64,000 nt of DNA from Psettodes erumei (GCA_016785225.1 JAFBJZ010000103.1:396501-460500); one strand, 5' to 3'; positions 1 to 10,887 are shown, counted from the first letter of the stretch. Notes: generated from the letters alone by a model not told the origin. Made by a program: numbers and translations.

Positions 1-600
1 GTGGCCATCTGCAATCCACTGCGCTACTCTGCCATAATGACCAACAAAATGGTGATCAAGCTGACAGTTTCTGCCTGGGGAGTGGCCTTTGTTTTAGTTG
101 GGATTCTGATCGGTCTGAGTATAAGGCTGAACCGATGCAGGACTCTGATCATGAATCCTTTCTGTGACAATGCCTCACTGTTTAAGCTCTCCTGTGACAA
201 TGTCTTTATTAATAATGTTTATGGCCTCACTTTCACTGTGATCTTGATTACATCATCAATAAGCTGCATGGTCCTAACCTACACTAATATGTTAGTTGTC
301 TGTCTGACCAGTAAAAACAAGACTTTGAACAGTAAGGCCTTAAAGACCTGCAGCACTCATCTGATAGTTTATCTGATCATGACCTTATGTGGAAGTATTA
401 CCATTACTTTACATCGCTTCCCCCAATACTCAGACTACAGAAAACTATCTGGTATTCTATTTGTCATTGTCCCTGGAAGTCTCAACACCTTTATTTATGG
501 TGTACAATCCAAAGAGTTACGAAGATTCCTACGTGGAATGTTTTCAGTCAAAAAAGAGTTTTTCCTTGAACTAAAAAATAAATGTTTCCTTCATCATTAA
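1..600 (+). CDS. Odorant receptor, subfamily A, 5' end cut by window (gene 1)
   Basis: This is the C-terminal two thirds of a seven-transmembrane odorant receptor. The first codon (GTG, Val) directly follows the position of the DRY motif in its paralogues, so it is an internal codon and not a start; the window begins at about residue 125. Visible are the V-A-I-C-N-P-L-R-Y motif after TM3, the extracellular loop 2 cysteines around CDNASLFKLSC, the TM6 motif KALKTCSTH and a TM7 motif NTFIYG, in which the usual NP of NPxIYG is NT. Asn then Thr at this place is shared with the next two genes. The reading frame is open to TAA at 598-600. Its 3' flank is collinear with that of the gene at 2335, so it is the first unit of a tandem array. 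The ligand cannot be read from the sequence. Confidence 0.93.
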   Translation: MAICNPLRYSAIMTNKMVIKLTVSAWGVAFVLVGILIGLSIRLNRCRTLIMNPFCDNASLFKLSCDNVFINNVYGLTFTVILITSSISCMVLTYTNMLVVCLTSKNKTLNSKALKTCSTHLIVYLIMTLCGSITITLHRFPQYSDYRKLSGILFVIVPGSLNTFIYGVQSKELRRFLRGMFSVKKEFFLELKNKCFLHH

Positions 601-1960
601 AAAACACGAACATTGAATTTTTGAATGAGTACTGTTTTACAAATATTCTGTCTTTGCTTGACAGTTGTATACTTTATAAATATGTCTGCAAACCTATCAT
701 GCATATATGTTGTGAAGGCAAAAGATTTGGTGATATAACTGATATTTGTCATTGTATAAATTCTAAGTAACAGAGTGAACAGACTGTGGAATGCAAACAA
801 GGCATATTATCTCTGTAAAAGTGGATATCTTTTTTCTCCACTGAATCCAATATATAACTGTGTATAATGTGCACTGCTCTGAATTTATTGTGAATTCATT
901 TGTGATCTGTATTAGCTCAAACACATGGCATACACCTCATGTATATTAATAAATCCATTTCAATGTAAGCGCAAACTATGCCATCAAATCTACACAACTG
1001 AGTCCACACCACTGTGATACAGCCATGTAAAAAGCCACTGTGAAGATTTCTTATTTCTCAGGTGGTGTTTATAACAATGACAAAGATTAAACAAACCTCA
1101 TGATATTGTACTGCAATTGTATTTATTTTTCCTGCTTTCAGCTTTCAGTTATCTTGGCTCAGTTTAATTATTCATGTCATTTTATTGATTCAACATTAAA
1201 TAGTGCGAAGAAAACATGATAAAAGTTGTAATGGGCATTCTTCTGATTATTGGATACATGGATACATGAAAAGCAGTTATCCTGATACATATTATTGTAT
1301 TGAGGTGTAGTTGGGAATGTTGACTGATAATTATAAATTGAAAATGTATGAATTGTCTTATTTCCAAATCAAAACCAAGATGATAACTAAAGAAAAAATA
1401 ATGTTTAAGAATGAATAACTGTGGTGAAATGTACTTCACTTACCATTAATGAAAAGCTTTGATTTATTACAACTTGTGTTGAAGGATTATCACTGAATTT
1501 ATGGCTGTGCTAACTTTCAGTTTTACTTATAACTTGCAAAGTTATTAAAAAGTAACAAATACAATACACACATGTAAGAGTGACATTGTTTTTTCTTCCA
1601 CTGCAAGATCATGTCTGAAACTACCTTTTTTGGACATTGCTGACACATTTTAAATATGCATTGTCCAGATCAATTAAGTTGGCCTGATTTGTGTGGAATA
1701 GCAAATTAGTGGTACATTTTTTGAATAAAAATTCTATTAATAAACTTTGATCATGAAAGTGGATAGATTTTGTGTGAAAAGCTTCATGGAGTTTTGCAGA
1801 CCATTGAATATCATAATTGTTGGAAATATGACAATATGCAGGACACTGATAAAGGGAAAATGTGAAAACATTACAAGTTAAACATTAATGCTTACACACA
1901 ATGGAAAATTCCATTTCTTTCAGTTCATCATGTTAAATTACACATTCGGTAATGCTAAGT
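601..1960. other. Intergenic part of the first 2.7 kb tandem unit
   Basis: This is AT-rich non-coding DNA. The stretch from about 592 to 1440 aligns closely with 3329-4215 downstream of gene 2, for example the shared words around the ACACGAACATTGAATTT run and the GGATACATGGATACATG run. The alignment shows a tandem duplication of receptor plus 3' flank with a spacing of about 2.74-2.78 kb. The short open frames here are not conserved between the two copies and are not credible genes. Confidence 0.75.
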
Positions 1961-2060
1961 TATTCCCCTGATGTAAAAATGCATCTATAAAAAAGAAGAT
2001 CTTCATTGCTGTTGGTACTACCTGCCTACAAAAGCCTGATGAGTCTAAGTCACAGAGCAG
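1961..2060 (+). promoter_or_regulatory. Promoter and non-coding leader exon of gene 2
   Basis: An Olf1/EBF-like core TATTCCCCTGATG (1961-1973) is followed 12 bp later by a TATA box (TATAAAAAAG, 1986-1995). A leader exon would begin about 25-30 bp further on and end at CAGAGCAG|GTATTA, with the donor after 2060. The matching acceptor, TTCATTTCAG, ends at 2330, four bases before the ATG of gene 2, giving a 270 bp intron. The same layout precedes most receptors in the window. The transcription start is inferred, not seen. Confidence 0.7.
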
Positions 2061-2334
2061 GTATTACTGTATTACAAGCATGATTATTTAGAGAACTGCA
2101 ATTTCTAAATTTTTAAAGAAAGTTAAAATATATGTTAATATTTTAACGTTTGTATGTGTCATTGTTGCTGTTTGGATTTTTTTTAATCTTATCAAACAAA
2201 AAGTGTGTGTTTTGTTGTTCAGCCTGTTTGGTCATTTCAAATCTATCAGTTACCCCTGTTGTTCACATTGTCAAGATGAACTCAATATCCTAACATTAAG
2301 AGAATACTGTCATTTTTGTTTTCATTTCAGGTTG

Positions 2335-3300
2335 ATGGAAAACTACACCTACAACAGTTTTATACTCCAGATGGAGGGGTTAAAAGTTGCAAAGGATTCT
2401 GTGTACCCTGTTATTTTCTCATTCTTTATGTCCTACATTGTTTTGATGGTTATGAATATCGGCATTTTGGTCATAATTTTCATGGACAAGAAGCTTCACC
2501 AGCCTATGTATCTACTTTTTTGCAACCTGTCAGTCAGTGACATAATGGGAAGTACTAATATTCTGCCCCGGTTGCTTTCAGATATTTTGCGTCCTCCCTC
2601 TGAACGTCTCATCAGTTATTATGAATGTGTGGTCCAAGCTTTTATCACGCAATTGTTTGGCACCACGTCCCACACTGTGCTCATGATTATGGCCTTTGAC
2701 AGATATGTGGCCATCTGCAATCCACTGCACTACTCTGCCATAATGACCAACAAAATGGTGATCAAGCTGACATTTTCTGCCTGGGGAGTGGCCTTTGTTC
2801 TGGTCGGGATTCTTCTCGGTCTGACCATAAGGCTGAACCGATGCAGGACTCTGATCATGAATCCTTACTGTGACAATGCCTCACTGTTTAAGCTCTCCTG
2901 TGAGAGCGTGTTTATCAATAATGTCTATGGCCTCACTTTCACTGTGGTCCTGTTCACAGCTTCTATAGGCAGCACAGTTCTTACCTATACTAAGATTACA
3001 GTTGTCTGTTTGACCAGTAAAAACAAGACTTTGAACAGTAAGGCCTTAAAGACCTGCAGCACTCATATGATAGTTTATCTGATCATGACCTTATGTGGAA
3101 GTATTACCATTACTTTACATCGTTTCCCCCAATACCCATACTACAGAAAACTCTCTGGTATTCTATTTTTTATTGTCCCTGGAAGCCTCAACACCTTTAT
3201 TTATGGTGTACAATCCAAAGAGATACGAAGATTCCTACGTGGAATGTTTTCAGTCAAAAAAGAGTTTTTCCTTGAACTAAAAAATAATAATTCCTTTTAA
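2335..3300 (+). CDS. Odorant receptor, subfamily A (gene 2), mosaic
   Basis: A G-protein coupled odorant receptor of 321 residues, expected in the ciliary membrane of olfactory sensory neurons. The frame is open upstream to 2203, but an acceptor (TTTCAG, ending at 2330) and alignment with paralogues place the start at 2335. Features seen: N-x-T glycosylation site at residues 3-5, TM1 about 26-50 with Asn41, PMYLLFCNLS at the start of TM2, Cys98 at the top of TM3, DRY at 122-124 followed by VAICNPLHY, three cysteines in extracellular loop 2 (about 170, 179, 189), KALKTCSTH in TM6 and NTFIYG in TM7. These are family hallmarks. It belongs to the teleost non-gamma type 1 receptors, probably the delta group (from memory, not tested). 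The N- and C-termini follow genes 1 and 3, but the middle follows genes 4-6; see findings. Confidence 0.95.
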   Translation: MENYTYNSFILQMEGLKVAKDSVYPVIFSFFMSYIVLMVMNIGILVIIFMDKKLHQPMYLLFCNLSVSDIMGSTNILPRLLSDILRPPSERLISYYECVVQAFITQLFGTTSHTVLMIMAFDRYVAICNPLHYSAIMTNKMVIKLTFSAWGVAFVLVGILLGLTIRLNRCRTLIMNPYCDNASLFKLSCESVFINNVYGLTFTVVLFTASIGSTVLTYTKITVVCLTSKNKTLNSKALKTCSTHMIVYLIMTLCGSITITLHRFPQYPYYRKLSGILFFIVPGSLNTFIYGVQSKEIRRFLRGMFSVKKEFFLELKNNNSF

Positions 3301-4470
3301 ATGTGATTTGGCCAATGATTAAAATGAATCATTAAAAAACACGAACATTGAATTTTTGAATGAGTACTGTTTTACAAACATTCTATCTTTGCTTGACAGT
3401 TGTATACTTTATAAATATGTCTGCAAATCTGTCATGAATATATGTTGTGAAGGCAAAAGATTTGGTGATATAATTGATATTTGTGATTGCATAAATTCTA
3501 AGTAACAGAGTGAACAGACTGTGGAATGCAAACAAGGCATACTATCTCTGTAAAAGTGGATATCTTTTTTCTCCACTGAATCCAATATATAACTGTGTAT
3601 AATGTGCACTGCCCTATGTATATATTTATATATATATTATAGGTATATATATATTTATATATATATTTTACAAATTTATTTGTGATCTGTATTAGCTCCA
3701 ACACATGGCATACACCTCATGTATATTAATAAATCCATTTCAATGTAAGTGCAAACTATGCCATCAAAACTACACAACTGAGTCCACACCACTGTGATAC
3801 AGCCATGTAAAAAGCCACTGTGAAGATTTCTTATTTCTCAGGTGGTGTTTATAACAATGACAAAGATTACACAAACCTCATGATATTGTACTACAATTGT
3901 ATTTATTTTTCCTGCTTCCAGCTTTGAGTTATTTTGGCTCAGTTTAATTATTCATGTCATTTTATTGATTCAGCATTAAATAGTGTGGAGAAAACATGAT
4001 AAAAGTTGTAATGGGCATTCTTCTGATTATTGGATACATGGATACATGAAAAGCAGTTATCCTGATACATATTATTGTATTGAGGTGTAGTTGGGAACGT
4101 CAACTGATAATTATAAATTGAAAATGTATTAATCATCTTCTTTTCAAGTCAAAACCAAGATGATAACTAAACAAAAAATCATGTTTAAGAATTAATCAAT
4201 GTGGTGAAATGTATTTCACTTACCCTTAATGAAAAGTTACTGGTACATTTTTTGGTTCAAAAGTCTATTTTAAATTTTGATAATGAAAGTACATCTTATG
4301 TGCAAAGCTTCATGCAGATTCGCAATCTGTTCAATTATATAATTATTGGAAATAATATATTTGTGAAACAGATAAATGAAAAATTTAAGTTAAATATTGC
4401 TGCTTGTTAACAGTGACAAATGCCATCATTTTAATTTCTAAATGTTACATCACACATTAGGTAATGCTAA
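3301..4470. other. Intergenic part of the second 2.7 kb tandem unit, with a TA-rich insert
   Basis: The stretch is collinear with 601-1700. The main difference is a run of TA/TTTA repeats at about 3617-3670 that is absent from the first copy, where plain GAATTTATTGTGAATTC is found, and a deletion of several hundred bases after about 4240. No gene is seen. Confidence 0.7.
3617..3670. repeat. (TA)n/(TATTTA)n low-complexity repeat
   Basis: The stretch consists of nearly pure TATATATTTA units with one GG interruption. It is missing from the otherwise aligned flank of gene 1, so it expanded after the tandem duplication. Confidence 0.85.
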
Positions 4471-4572
4471 GGGATTTCCCTGATGTAAAAATGCATCTAT
4501 AACAAGGGAGCGCCTTATTGTTGATCGTACTACCTTCCTGCAAAACCCTGATGAGACTAAATCAAAAAGGAG
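4471..4572 (+). promoter_or_regulatory. Promoter and leader exon of gene 3
   Basis: The core GGGATTTCCCTGATG (4471-4485) lies upstream of a TATA-like box (TATAACAAGG, 4498-4507), weaker than in gene 2 because one A is C. The leader exon would end AAAAAGGAG|GTATCA after 4572. The acceptor (TTTTTCAG) ends at 4841, four bases before the ATG, giving an intron of 269 bp. Confidence 0.65.
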
Positions 4573-4845
4573 GTATCACCGTATTATCAGCATGACTGTT
4601 TAGACGACAGCATTATTATAATTTCTGAATGTAGACACAATATTTGTGAAGATGTTTACTCTGCATGTCTTATTACTGTTATTCTTACTGAACTTTTTGG
4701 ATCTCATCAAACAGAGAAGTGTGTGTTTTGTTGTTCAGTCTGTTTGCCATTTCAGATATATCAGTTGCCCCTACTGTCCACCTTGTCAAGACTAACTCAA
4801 TATCCTAACATTAAGCGAATACTGTCATTTTTGTTTTTCAGGTTG

Positions 4846-5793
4846 ATGGAAAACTACACATACAACAGTTTTACTCTCCAGATGGAGGGGTTAAATGTCA
4901 CAAATACATCTGTGTACCCTGTCTTTTTCTTGTTCTTTATTTCCTATATTGTTTCGATGATTGTGAATATAGGTATTTCAGTTATAATTTTCATTGACAA
5001 GAAACTTCACCAGCCTATGTATCTACTTTTTTGCAACCTGTCAGTCAGTGACATAATGGGAAGTACTAATATTCTGCCCCGGCTGCTTTCAGATATTTTG
5101 CGTCCTCCCTCTGAACGTCTCATCAGTTATTATGAATGTGTGGTCCAAGCTTTCATCAACCAATTCTTTGGCACTACTTCCCACACTGTGCTCATGATTA
5201 TGGCCTTTGACAGATATGTGGCCATCTGCAATCCACTGCGCTACTCTGCCATAATGACCAACAAAATGGTGATCAAGCTGGCAGTTTCTGCCTGGGGAGT
5301 GGGTTTTGTTTTAGTTGGGATTCTGATCGGTCTGAGTATAAGGCTGAACCGATGCAGGACTCTGATCATGAATCCTTTCTGTGACAATGCCTCACTGTTT
5401 AAGCTCTCCTGTGAAAGTGTCTTCATCAATAATGTCTATGGCCTCACTTTCACTGTGGTCCTGGTTGCATCATCTATAGTCTGCACAGTCCTAACCTATA
5501 CTAAGATGATTATAGTCTGCCTGACCAGTAAAAGCAAGACTTTGAACAGTAAAGCCTTAAAGACCTGCAGCACTCATCTGATTGTGTATCTGATCATGGT
5601 CCTTAGTGGAAGTATTACCATTACTTTGCATCGTTTCCCACAGTACTCAGACTACAGAAAACTCTCTGGCATTCTGTTCACTATTGTCCCTGGAAGCCTC
5701 AACACCATTATTTATGGCGTACAGTCCAAAGAGATACGAAAATTCTTACTTGAAATGTTTCAGTCGAAAAATGTTTTTCCTCAGCTAAAATGA
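4846..5793 (+). CDS. Odorant receptor, subfamily A (gene 3)
   Basis: This receptor has 315 residues; the start is chosen at MENYTYNSF just after the acceptor at 4841 although the frame is open back to 4723. It has all hallmarks of gene 2 in the same positions (N-x-T at 3-5, Cys98, DRY 122-124, loop 2 cysteines), with NTIIYG in TM7. TM4-TM5 carries the variants shared with gene 1 (IGLSIRLNRC and NPFCDNAS) instead of the LGLTIRLNRC/NPYCDNAS form of its other neighbours, so genes 1 and 3 keep the older sequence in this block. It is the third unit of the first tandem array. Its 3' flank does not follow the same alignment far. Confidence 0.96.
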   Translation: MENYTYNSFTLQMEGLNVTNTSVYPVFFLFFISYIVSMIVNIGISVIIFIDKKLHQPMYLLFCNLSVSDIMGSTNILPRLLSDILRPPSERLISYYECVVQAFINQFFGTTSHTVLMIMAFDRYVAICNPLRYSAIMTNKMVIKLAVSAWGVGFVLVGILIGLSIRLNRCRTLIMNPFCDNASLFKLSCESVFINNVYGLTFTVVLVASSIVCTVLTYTKMIIVCLTSKSKTLNSKALKTCSTHLIVYLIMVLSGSITITLHRFPQYSDYRKLSGILFTIVPGSLNTIIYGVQSKEIRKFLLEMFQSKNVFPQLK

Positions 5794-7421
5794 TTTTTTT
5801 CCCCATTTATTGTTGTTTGGACAAATGGTTAAAATAAAACATGAAAAAACATGAACACATGAATGACAGAATGAGTGCTCTTTTGCAAGCATTGTCTTTT
5901 TACTAACAATTATTTACTTTATAAATATGTAAATAAATGTTTATAGTAAAATATGTTGAGGCTCCACATGATTCTGTGGTATTTATTCACATTTTTGGAT
6001 ACAGAATGTCAAGCCATACATGGATTGAATTTAGACCATTAGAATAAAGCAAAATGGAAACATGGTACCTTGGTGGTGTAGATGTTGTTCAAATTTGCCT
6101 TTGTGAATGTGTTCTATGTCCTTTCCTCCACTGCTACTTGGTGCTGGATATCAGTACATTCAGAACAGGTGTTTATTTTGCTCATAAAAACTGTGACGAC
6201 AAAGTTTTTATCAACTTTTTTCCACATCATGAACAAGATAAATAAATAAAAAGCATGAAAAATAATGAAAAACTATTGTGAAATCTGCTACAATTGTGAT
6301 TAATGGAATACTTCAGTTTATTTCAACTTGTATTGAGGGTTTATTACTGACAGTTGTGGCTGTGCTGACTGTCAGTTTTACATCAAAATAGGTAGAATGC
6401 CAGTTTGACTGCAGGTTGCCTGATTGTCTTTTCAAACACCTGCTTCAAAGATCAAAGCATTTACTATGATAAGACTATAAGTGACAGAACCAACAGCTAG
6501 GCCCACAAAGACAATGTGATAAACCACAGTTTGTCTTGGAAGAATGAGCAGAACTGATCATTCATTTAGATTATTTAAGTACGCCTGCTTTATTACCTAA
6601 TGTTAATACTGTGAAGTTTTTGCACAGCCAAAGAATCAGCTGTCACAACCTTTATTTTAAAAAGTCTTACCTTGTTCAAGAAACAAGTGATGCAGCAATT
6701 GTCTTTATATAAATGATTTGAATAAAAAAAATAGGAAGTGCAAAGTGCACATTTATTTAGTTTAGTTTTTTAGCCAATTCTGACACATTATTAATGTGCA
6801 CTGTCCAGATCAAATAATCTCGTAAATTAAACTAATAACACACAGCATACTCTTTAGGTAACACTTGACCTTGACATCCAGCTAATATTTTGACACCATT
6901 TATCTCCGTGCCATACGTTGGGGGCACGAGCGTGTCAGAGTTATGTATTGAATGTCTGGGCCTATTGTTTTCTGTGTAACCTACTGATTTATCTCATGTC
7001 TATGAATGAAAATACTGCTAAAGGTCAATTAAACTTTTACTAGTACTTATAACTTCTTATTCAAATTAATATCCACTTCAATTGATTGTGTATTCGGGTG
7101 TAATTTGTTCACTAAAACCATGTACAAAATAATCTATTTCATTTCCCTATTCAGTGTGCATAGCCTACTCTATATTTGAAGGTTTATGTCATCAGTATAC
7201 TTGTGAAAGTATAAAGACAAGTGAACTTTATATCTTAATGCACACTAATTATGTTTTATTTTTAGTCATCTCATCATTGCTCAGGTACATTACAGATTTT
7301 CCTAATATTGTGCAGGCCTATTTAAGACATTCTAAAAGTTAAATGTTGCAGCTCACTTAGACTTGCAATGGCCATCACACTGATTCCTTCAAATTGCATC
7401 ATACGTTTTGCTATGCTTAGT
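5794..7421. other. Intergenic remnant of a subfamily A tandem unit
   Basis: No receptor is present, but 6290-6390 aligns with 1440-1530 upstream of gene 2 (shared text around GGCTGTGCT.ACT.TCAGTTTTAC), and 6780-6810 again resembles 1640-1670. This is the non-coding part of a further unit of the first array whose receptor is gone. The open frame at 6054-6245 has no homologue that I recognise. Confidence 0.6.
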
Positions 7422-7560
7422 GATTCCCCTGATGTAACAATGCACCTATAAAAAAGTAGGATATCTTCAATGCTGTTGGTGGATGCTACATGCTTGTAGT
7501 AAAGACTAAAGATTGTCTAAGTCACAAACTTGTCATAGCTTGGTAATCACCATCATTATG
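7422..7560 (+). promoter_or_regulatory. Orphan receptor promoter (no gene attached)
   Basis: GATTCCCCTGATGTAA (7423-7438), AATGCACC and a TATA box (TATAAAAAAG, 7447-7456) match the promoter of gene 2 almost base for base, and the text after it (TCTAAGTCACA) matches the gene 2 leader exon. The gene 2 donor CAGAGCAG|GTATTA is replaced by ACAAACTTGTCATAGC. The next promoter, of a different type, lies only 400 bp downstream at 7861 and belongs to gene 4. It is probably a relic left when the second tandem array was joined here. Confidence 0.65.
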
Positions 7561-7860
7561 ATCTCTAAATGTTGCATCATACTTTATTTTTTCATACTCC
7601 GTGGGTTTTGGGAAAAAATAGAGGAATTAGACTACATTCCCACTAAATGCACTGCATTTGCCTCCCAGATTAACAACTGTTAGATTGTTTTAAAGATGGA
7701 GAATTAAGATGAGTCATCGGTGTTGGAACTCAGCAAGAACAGTGACAAATATTACTTTCAACTGTCACAGCTAGAAAATATGTATATTACAACTTGGTGA
7801 CAGCTGTATTGGGCCACATAATGTTTTCCAAATGTTGCATCATACTTTATCCAAGCAAAG

Positions 7861-7994
7861 GATTCCCCTAAAGATACAAGCATGTCTATAAAACATTGCA
7901 ACAGAAGAGACACTGGTTGGAGCTGGTGGATACTGTCAGCAGTGTGTGGGGAGATACAATAAATAAATGTAAGACTGAACCAGAATTGCTTAAG
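7861..7994 (+). promoter_or_regulatory. Promoter and leader exon of gene 4
   Basis: GATTCCCCTAAAG (7861-7873) lies upstream of TATAAAA (7887-7893). The leader exon would run from about 7915 to TTAAG|GTAGGT, with a strong donor after 7994. The acceptor TTTTTTTAG ends at 8378, four bases before the ATG. The intron is 384 bp. Confidence 0.72.
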
Positions 7995-8382
7995 GTAGGT
8001 ATTATTGATTGACAAGAAACAGTTTCTCAAAATGTTTGAGCAAAGTCAAAAGCTATGATTTAATAATGGGTACTGAATAACATTTATTGAGTCATCATTA
8101 ATATGACTAATCATTTGTTAAACCTGCTTTTAACACACTTTTCTGATTGTCAGGGAGGAAATTTAGCTTCCACAGCAAAACACGACAGAATATACAAAAT
8201 ACACCACAAACAGTGGGGATCGCAGATAAAGAAATATTATATAACACATCAATTTTACATAAACATATACTGTAATATATGATCCCCTTGGATCAAATAA
8301 AATATAGTAATTTAATTTAATTGTGCAATCAGCATTTCCGCAGAAAGCTAGCCCTGAAAAATGTTTTCTTTTTTTTAGGTTA

Positions 8383-9318
8383 ATGGAAAACTACACCAAC
8401 AGCTTTACACTCCAACTGGAGGGGTTAAGTGTCTCAAAGGATTCAACATATCCAGCATTTCTCTTCTTCTTTTTCTCATACATATTTATAATGGTCACAA
8501 ATGTAGGCATTGTTGTTCTGGTTGTAACTGACAAGAATCTTCACCAACCTATGTACCTTCTTTTTTGCAACTTGCCATTGAATGACATACTTGGAAACTC
8601 CATCTTGGTGCCTCGTTTGCTTATTGACATGTTGCGTCCTCCTTCTGAACGACTTATCAGTTATTATGAATGTGTGATCCAAGCATTTACCTCACATATG
8701 TTTGGTACCACCAGTCTCACTGTGCTCATGATTATGGCCTTTGACAGATATGTGGCCATCTGCAATCCACTGCGCTACTCTGCCATAATGACCAACAAAA
8801 TGGTGATCAAGCTGACATTTTCTGCCTGGGGAGTGGCCTTTGTTCTGGTCGGGATTCTGCTCGGTCTGACCATAAGGCTGAACCGATGCAGGACTCTGAT
8901 CATGAATCCTTACTGTGACAATGCCTCACTGTTTAAGCTCTCCTGTGAAAGTGTCTTTATCAATAATGTCTATGGTCTCACTTTCACTGTGGTCCTGTTC
9001 ACAGCTTCTATAGGCAGCACGGTTCTTACCTATACTAAGATTACTGTCATCTGTCTGACCAGTAAGAACAAATCTCTGAACAGTAAAGCCTTGACAACTT
9101 GCAGCACTCATCTGGTTGTGTTTCTGATCATGGTGTTTAGTGGAATGGCAAACATTATTCTTCATCGCTTCCCTCAGTACTCTGACTATAGGAAACTCTG
9201 CAGCATTTTGTTTCATATCATTCCTGGCAGCCTCAACCCAATTATCTATGGTGTGCAGACAAAAGAGATACGGAAATTTTTGTTAAAATTGTTTGAGGCC
9301 AAGAAAATTTTGCCATAA
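8383..9318 (+). CDS. Odorant receptor, subfamily A (gene 4)
   Basis: A receptor of 311 residues. The start is set at MENYTNSF, right after the acceptor at 8378; the frame runs open to 8323 only because the short intron end has no stop. It has one residue fewer at the N-terminus than gene 2, so DRY is at 121-123 and the TM3 cysteine at 97. TM7 has the full NPIIYG. The segment before DRY reads TSLTVLM where nearly all paralogues have a His in place of the Leu; this lies inside TM3, near the expected ligand pocket. From there to the stop codon the protein is identical to gene 5, while TM1-TM3 differs at about nine positions. Confidence 0.96.
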   Translation: MENYTNSFTLQLEGLSVSKDSTYPAFLFFFFSYIFIMVTNVGIVVLVVTDKNLHQPMYLLFCNLPLNDILGNSILVPRLLIDMLRPPSERLISYYECVIQAFTSHMFGTTSLTVLMIMAFDRYVAICNPLRYSAIMTNKMVIKLTFSAWGVAFVLVGILLGLTIRLNRCRTLIMNPYCDNASLFKLSCESVFINNVYGLTFTVVLFTASIGSTVLTYTKITVICLTSKNKSLNSKALTTCSTHLVVFLIMVFSGMANIILHRFPQYSDYRKLCSILFHIIPGSLNPIIYGVQTKEIRKFLLKLFEAKKILP

Positions 9319-10753
9319 CCATAAAAACATTTCCGTGTTTTCTTGTATATTTAACCAAACACATAACATTAAATGGGAACTGAGGGCCCTACTGTATGCC
9401 ATGTTTTTATATTCATTAATGTAACTTAGCTTAGTAATAATGAGGTAATAAGGGCTAATATTTCAGTACTTGGTAATCCAATTCTAATTACAAAGGCAAT
9501 GATTTTATATTAATGTCATCATTACAAACAGATGCACCTTTTATCTTTCATGACCCAAAGCTGCAAATAATAAGTAGTTCATATCATGGAAGGTTTGACA
9601 AAAATAGCAACCTGCTGCAGACTCAAGTGTCCATTCTAAAGACATGATAAAAGCTAAATGTAGAGATGTTTTATGATGAACAACTGTGCCATTACTGTCA
9701 AGGCAGATTCCTGTTAAAAAAAGGTCCAGTTCATGATTTTCATTTGGCTAATTGATGATGAAGGAGTTACTTGAAAATTACATGCCATTTTGTCCATTAA
9801 GTTACAGTAGAGTTTTTTCCATCATAACGATCTTGTTTGGGTTAGATTCCATTGCTCTGGAGTAAATTCACTCCTGGAGAGTAGATTTGTACCCATGGGT
9901 ATGTGTTTTGTGGAACCCTAACCCCACACCTAAGGAGTTATTCATTCTACTCCAGAGATTTGAAACCTGATGTTTACAATGACTTACTCTGCTCCAAGCA
10001 AATTTCTCATCACGAGTTCTCAAATTTCTCTTTTTACTTCTCTATCACCTGCCCAGACACAATGTAGGTTTTCTTAAGGACTAGGGAAATACTTTCGAGA
10101 ATAGCAAAAATATTTTAATTGTGCTTATGAAGAGGTAATTTGTGCATCTTCAGACGTCTTAATAGCTGATCTTAAAGTCTTAAGGCTTTTGCATGTTTAA
10201 TGCATGTCTTTGTCCAATTTAGTCACACACGAATAATATATTCTGGTTTTGAAGCTGGTGGCAAACTTAAGCCTTTTCATTTGGAATTTGAATGTTTTCT
10301 TTGAGTCTGTGTGGTTTCCCTCCTATTATCCAAAGATTTGTAGGTTAAAATAAGTGGTGAGTCTGTTTGCATCTTGGTGAATGTGAGCTTGTGAATGTGA
10401 GGATAGATGTAGACATTTACCGGTTCATTGAGCCACTCTTGTTAATAATCATTTGTCAAAACATCTCTCAAATTTTACTGTAAAGTTGAGGCCGTGGGTT
10501 TTGGGAAAAAATAGAGGAATTAGACTACATTCCCACTAAATGCACTGCATTTGCCTCCCAGATTAACAACTATTAGATGGTTTTAAAGATGGAGAATTAA
10601 GATGAGTCATCGGTGTTGGAACTCAGCAAGAACAGTGACAAATATTACTTTCAACTTTCACAGCTAGAAAATATGTATATTACAACTTGGTGACAGCTGT
10701 ATTGGGCCACATAATGTTTTCCAAATGTTGCATCATACTTTATCCAAGCAAAG
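9319..10753. other. 3' flank of gene 4 / spacer of the 2.9 kb array
   Basis: Non-coding, near-identical to 12230-13674. It contains a small inverted repeat at 9853-9962 (listed separately). No gene is seen on either strand. Confidence 0.7.
9853..9962. repeat. Short inverted-repeat element (MITE-like), two copies
   Basis: The left end, CTCTGGAGTAAATTCACTCC, is mirrored at the right end by a segment ending TTCTACTCCAGAG, so the 110 bp could fold into an imperfect hairpin. The second copy at about 12764-12873 was made by the surrounding tandem duplication, not by transposition. Target-site duplication is not evident. Confidence 0.4.
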
Positions 10754-10887
10754 GATTCCCCTAAAGATACAAGCATGTCTATAAAACATTGCAACAGAAG
10801 AGACACTGGTTGGAGCTGGTGGATACTGTCAGCAGTGTGTGGGGAGATACAATAAATAAATGTAAGACTGAACCAGAATCGCTTAAG
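10754..10887 (+). promoter_or_regulatory. Promoter and leader exon of gene 5
   Basis: Copy of the gene 4 promoter: GATTCCCCTAAAG at 10754-10766, TATAAAA at 10780-10786, leader exon ending TTAAG|GTAGGT after 10887. The acceptor ends at 11289 and the ATG is at 11294. Confidence 0.72.

Noticed and set aside
2203..2334. N-terminal extension of gene 2 (and similar ones for genes 3-6, 8, 9, 12, 18, 19)
   Set aside because: Each extension runs through a splice acceptor just upstream of the conserved start, and the extensions are unlike each other.
7758..8030. 90-codon minus-strand open frame repeated at 10651 and 13562
   Set aside because: It is antisense to the promoter and leader exon of genes 4-6; it is repeated only because the unit is duplicated, and no protein domain is recognisable.
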